DNA of 64,000 nt, taken from positions 12,276,840 through 12,340,839 of the forward strand of contig JAJEKV010000039.1 of the NCBI GenBank assembly GCA_021234155.1, in the 5' to 3' direction. The notes under the pieces were generated by a model. The model saw nothing but the letters and a program-made list of their open reading frames with translations, was not told the DNA's origin and searched no databases. Positions 61,001-64,000 of the stretch are shown here, piece after piece. The first letter of the stretch is position 1, and each line of letters begins with the position of its first letter. The translations under genes and the position numbers were made by a program. This DNA is from Isoetes taiwanensis. Its lineage: Eukaryota; Streptophyta; Lycopodiopsida; Isoetales; Isoetaceae.

Positions 61001-61190
61001 CGACAACCATATCCTCCAGGGACGAAATAATTGTGATGGCGCCGAAATTGTGGACTCTTCCTTACGCCACCTTTTTCCCCAGCCAGATCTGGCGGAATTA
61101 CATCAGCCATCCTCCAAACAAGAGGTCGCGGAATAAGCGGCGTGCCCGCGATCCTAGTGAGCGTAAAGCACGCGTGATCATAAACCACTA
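58041..61190 (-). pseudogene. DUF7869-type transposase-like gene, frameshifted
   Basis: Collinear minus-strand blocks of one large protein. 61010-60880: VSIVNVLDGQLPLPIPELEI then GEAVGTFVLWYKKDIV, like the DUF8039 block of plant transposon proteins. 60858-60330: unknown block with ADPNHAVADVKLGEGSIAAT. 60304-59588: HTH-like ISTFYKWKKLFNDGHRIAEH, then CNTCIVIKEKLAKTRDPNER and ADPDFMRGAF. 59560-59340: DKMDQNKTMVPRLEKLAKS and DDSNFHVGSLNHTL. 59285-58620: LYLQLDNCSGQNKNRYLFSY and VQLGFMMVGHTHDDIDALFG, the DUF7869 signature of an RNase-H-fold/DDE-like core. 58289-58041: WFELKVLKGTSYAMQDRDCW to the stop. Single-base shifts or unspliced introns separate the blocks. Such genes are presumed transposases of poorly described elements. 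Confidence 0.7.
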
Positions 61191-62517
61191 CAAAAAATAT
61201 GAACTGAAAAATAAGAAATGGTCACGACTTTCGCCACCGCGATCTTATCGAGCATGGGTAAGAACGCGGTCGCGCTATTTGCAAGCATTCACACTAGCTG
61301 TTTCAATAAGAACTCGTGCAAATCAAATTTCGAGGCTAGCTAGTGGGTTCAACTCAAAGTTATCGATATCTGGGAGTTCTTTGGTCAATAGCAAGTGTAG
61401 ATGGTTGAAGGTATCGCGACCAGCGATCTCGATCGTGGAGCACCAAAGTTAAGCGATTGACTTACAGAATAAGGCATTACTCCTACCTCACAGAATACGG
61501 TGTTTAGTGTCATAAAAACAGTGTTTAGTTTCATCCACATAGAGAAAGAAAGCATATACTTGAAACACGTTTACATTGTATAATAAACACACCAGAGTGC
61601 CTGAGTTTTGCTTAGAACATCTATTTTTACATAGTTGCAACAAAGTATCAGGAGGTATCTTATCAATCCATGCAATACATAGTGAATGTTAGTGCAGAGA
61701 CTCGGAGGTTGCAGTTATAATTGAAATTCAGTGCATTACTGATACGTTGAGTTCACTTCAGTGAGGGATATGCATCGAGAATAGGCCTTTACCTCGGCGA
61801 AACCACGAGATTCGATGCGATTCTGCAGAAAGAGAGTGTGTAGTGGCGGATTGCAAGTGGATTATCGGCGCCCTCGTCGGCGCCTTCAATGGATGCGGAA
61901 TTCTGCAGCAAATCCTTGCCCAAACTTGGCCCAGCTTAGGCGCAGCTCCAGCGCCTCGAAGATCTTGCAAAACAATGAAATTTGAATTGGCGTTTCCCGC
62001 TTTCTCGAATTGGTTTGTTCTCGAATTCAAATTTTGCGGTCGTTGTCCGTCAAAAACCGGATATTTTGGAGGCATTTATGGCTGGATAAAGTGTCAGGTC
62101 CGAAATTATGACCCGAAATTGAACGCGGACGTCCAAGTAGATAAAGACCTTTCGTACGGGTTACTGGCCTTTCCGGATGGGTATATTCGCACGACCGCAT
62201 TAATGTCAGGGAATAAATACGCGGCCGCCGGTAATTATCGCCGCGGCGACGACGACGCCATTATGGCTAGCACGTTTTTTCCGCAGCGCCATCATGAGGG
62301 GCGGGCATTTAATTTCTTGACGGCGTTCTATAAATTGAAACTCAAAACATTCAAAAACTAATTTCTACTCAGCGATTTCATTCGGTAGCCTAGTGCCTTC
62401 GACCTCGAAGCTCCCGACCCCACTCCAAAAAACCCATATTTAAATCTTGAACCCGGTAGCGATCCCATGGCACCTAAGGACTCCCTCAGAGAAGGTATTT
62501 TCTAACATTTCAGCTCA

Positions 62518-62918
62518 GCAAGATCGCGGCCGCGATCTTGCCTACTAGAACTTCTATTGTTTTCATAAGTATAGATGCTCAGCAAGATCGCGGTCGCGGT
62601 CTTGCTTGATAGGTTTTATAATTTCTAGATAGCGGTCTTCATAAGTGTAGTTGCTCATCAAGATCGCGACGCGGTCTTGCTTGATTGGTTTTATAATTTC
62701 TAGATAGCGGTCTTCATAAGTGTAGCTGCTCATCAAGATCGCGGCCTTGATGCGGCTGAGCATAGATTTTCTTTATTGCGATGTTCATCAGTACTAGTGT
62801 AGTAGGTCATTAGTTTCGCGACAGCGATGTTTTCTTGCCGTGCTTAAGTGCTACACAAAGTCGCGGCCGCGATTGTGTGGAGTTCTATTTTAGCTGCTTG
62901 GCAGGATCGCGGTCGCGT
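62518..62918. repeat. Short palindrome array C
   Basis: Six copies of a palindrome built on GATCGCGGCCGCGATC: 62518-62541 (perfect over 24 bp), 62581-62606, 62655-62684, 62729-62760, 62851-62880 and 62901-62918. Copies 2-4 lie in a ~75-bp tandem unit (GGTTTTATAATTTCTAGATA). Flanking arms change with the core: CTTG/CAAG, ATCAAG/CTTGAT, CACAA/TTGTG. Confidence 0.85.
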
Positions 62919-62999
62919 TTTCTCTGATAGTTTAAACCTTTTTATTGCACCACATTATGCGACCTACCGGGCACTCACTCTGAGCTTTTGTTTTGACAC

Positions 63000-63764
63000 T
63001 TGCTCTCTCCGAGGACCGGATGTCGAGCGGTCCAGATTATAACCCCTTCCAATGAAAGGAAATGGTGTATCGAGATTGCACAGGCTATACCGCACATTAA
63101 GGGTGATCGCAGAAAGGACCTCGCGCACATTTTGCGGACTGGAAAAAAAGCTGAGGACGTTGAACAAGTTGGCATAGTGGTGGCAATGTGGGAAGGCACG
63201 AAGAACAATGTGCAAGATGCCATCATATGCAGCATTGAGGACCCACAAGCATTGCAGTTTCTGGAGTACATTTTGAAATGGCGCAATTATGACCCGTCTT
63301 TGATGACAGCCAGCAAAATGAACAAGCCAGCCACAGGGAAAAACGTCCCGACGTCAGCTAAGGGGTATGGCTGGTTGTTGCCATCCTATGAATCTCTCTC
63401 TTTGTCAGGTATAAAGGGAAACAGAGACATATTGCTCGGGTTCTCGACATGCAGAAATGGTTTGTCTACAGACAAGAAGCCTCCGAGCTGTGCCTTGAAA
63501 GCGGTTCGGGACGAGAAGATGCCCTCCGTGATGGACACCAATTGGCTAAGAGCCGTGGCCAAGAAAAAGAGTGTGAAGCCTATTGCTACTTTGGGAGAGA
63601 CCTCAGCACCAAAAGAAATTGCTCAAGAACCACAATCCACGATAAACCCCTCCGGTATTGTTAACCCTACTCTTCCTATTGCTATGAAGGCCCCAGATAG
63701 CAATACATCTGGTGGATTTATTCCAAAAAATTCCCTCCTTTCAAAATTAGCCTTAAGAATCTGA
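63000..63764 (+). CDS. Unrecognised 254-codon ORF
   Basis: The longest uninterrupted frame outside the named elements. It includes KWCIEIAQAIPHIKGDRRKD, VEQVGIVVAMWEGTKNNVQD, QALQFLEYILKWRNYDPSLM, LLPSYESLSLSGIKGNRDIL and MPSVMDTNWLRAVAKKKSVK, ending in a Pro/Ser-rich stretch. Composition is protein-like and no membrane segment or known motif is seen. The first ~20 codons are doubtful, as the start is simply the first Met. The next open stretch (63781 onward) lies in another frame and has similar composition, so the two may be one gene. A gag-like protein or a host gene exon are both possible. Confidence 0.4.
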   Translation: MLSPRTGCRAVQIITPSNERKWCIEIAQAIPHIKGDRRKDLAHILRTGKKAEDVEQVGIVVAMWEGTKNNVQDAIICSIEDPQALQFLEYILKWRNYDPSLMTASKMNKPATGKNVPTSAKGYGWLLPSYESLSLSGIKGNRDILLGFSTCRNGLSTDKKPPSCALKAVRDEKMPSVMDTNWLRAVAKKKSVKPIATLGETSAPKEIAQEPQSTINPSGIVNPTLPIAMKAPDSNTSGGFIPKNSLLSKLALRI

Positions 63765-63780
63765 CACCTCATGAGGATAG

Positions 63781-64000
63781 CCCTTGACCAGCCAGGTTCT
63801 CACCCCCTCGATTCTGAATGCCTCCTCTAAACTAGCATTGACATGGCCCCAAGCACCTGCCATTCCAGTCGAGTTGAAGTTCAATCCCGAAGAGGAACGC
63901 AAGATGGCAGAGCAAACCACTCAGAAGCTTGAACAGTTCAAAAGGTTCTACCCCTTAGGGGTTAATTGGTTTACAAAGATTTCTATTTTTGATTGTGAAC
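63781..64000 (+). CDS. Open frame running off the window, unrecognised
   Basis: Open from 63781 to the window end without a stop: TSQVLTPSILNASSKLALTW, PVELKFNPEEERKMAEQTTQ, KLEQFKRFYPLGVNWFTKIS. It is charged and helix-prone. It probably continues the preceding ORF through a one-base shift or short intron. Confidence 0.35.

Noticed and set aside
61843-62361. 172-codon plus ORF
   Set aside because: No family, no splice or promoter context, and composition changes midway; I cannot support it as a gene.

Overview
The window is nuclear DNA of a land plant. Evidence: a plant-type mitochondrial succinate/fumarate carrier gene, pentatricopeptide (PPR) and late-embryogenesis-abundant (LEA) gene relics, spliceosomal introns, and LTR retrotransposons whose primer sites match initiator-Met tRNA. 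Base composition, abundant PPR debris and transposase-like genes would suit a seed-free plant such as a fern or lycophyte, but this is inference. It is a gene-poor, transposon-rich stretch with one clearly intact host gene.

Layout. 0-2 kb: multi-exon SET-domain gene on the minus strand, broken by three single-base frameshifts. 2.2-7 kb: a foldback element, arrays of short palindromes, a TTAGGG tract and a GATA microsatellite. 8.5-9.7 kb: a 5'-truncated LINE end joined to a Copia integrase relic. 10.2-16.2 kb: a full Copia element (10307-15795, minus strand, 626-bp LTRs, ATTGA target duplication) inside one arm of an older ~510-bp foldback element. 19.4-21.3 kb: the mitochondrial carrier gene, two exons, intact. 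22-30 kb: gag and SINE-like fragments, a promoter-like duplication, a 3.6-kb Harbinger-like element carrying a very GC-rich hairpin, and two abutting Tourist-like MITEs. 30-35 kb: relics of a Myb/trihelix-like protein, a LEA protein between perfect inverted repeats, a Helitron 3' end and a PPR pseudogene. 37-38.3 kb: a 1.29-kb foldback. 39.4-42.4 kb: inverted-repeat element with a Harbinger transposase remnant.

43988-55668 is an 11.7-kb LTR element with ~1.6-kb LTRs, PBS, PPT and an ATTCT target duplication, but no recognisable pol. Its leader has four copies of a long stem-loop, which makes it look like a non-autonomous (LARD-like) element with structured RNA. 56.9-57.9 kb holds a tandem pair of tiny, TATA-driven, mutually diverged genes of unknown function. 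58.0-61.2 kb is a frameshifted DUF7869-type transposase-like gene on the minus strand. 62.5-62.9 kb is a third array of short palindromes, and 63.0-64.0 kb an unrecognised coding region running off the window.

Recurring themes are nested insertion, short palindromes multiplied into arrays (three unrelated words), and many single-base indels in otherwise readable coding regions. The last could be real decay or uncorrected long-read errors.
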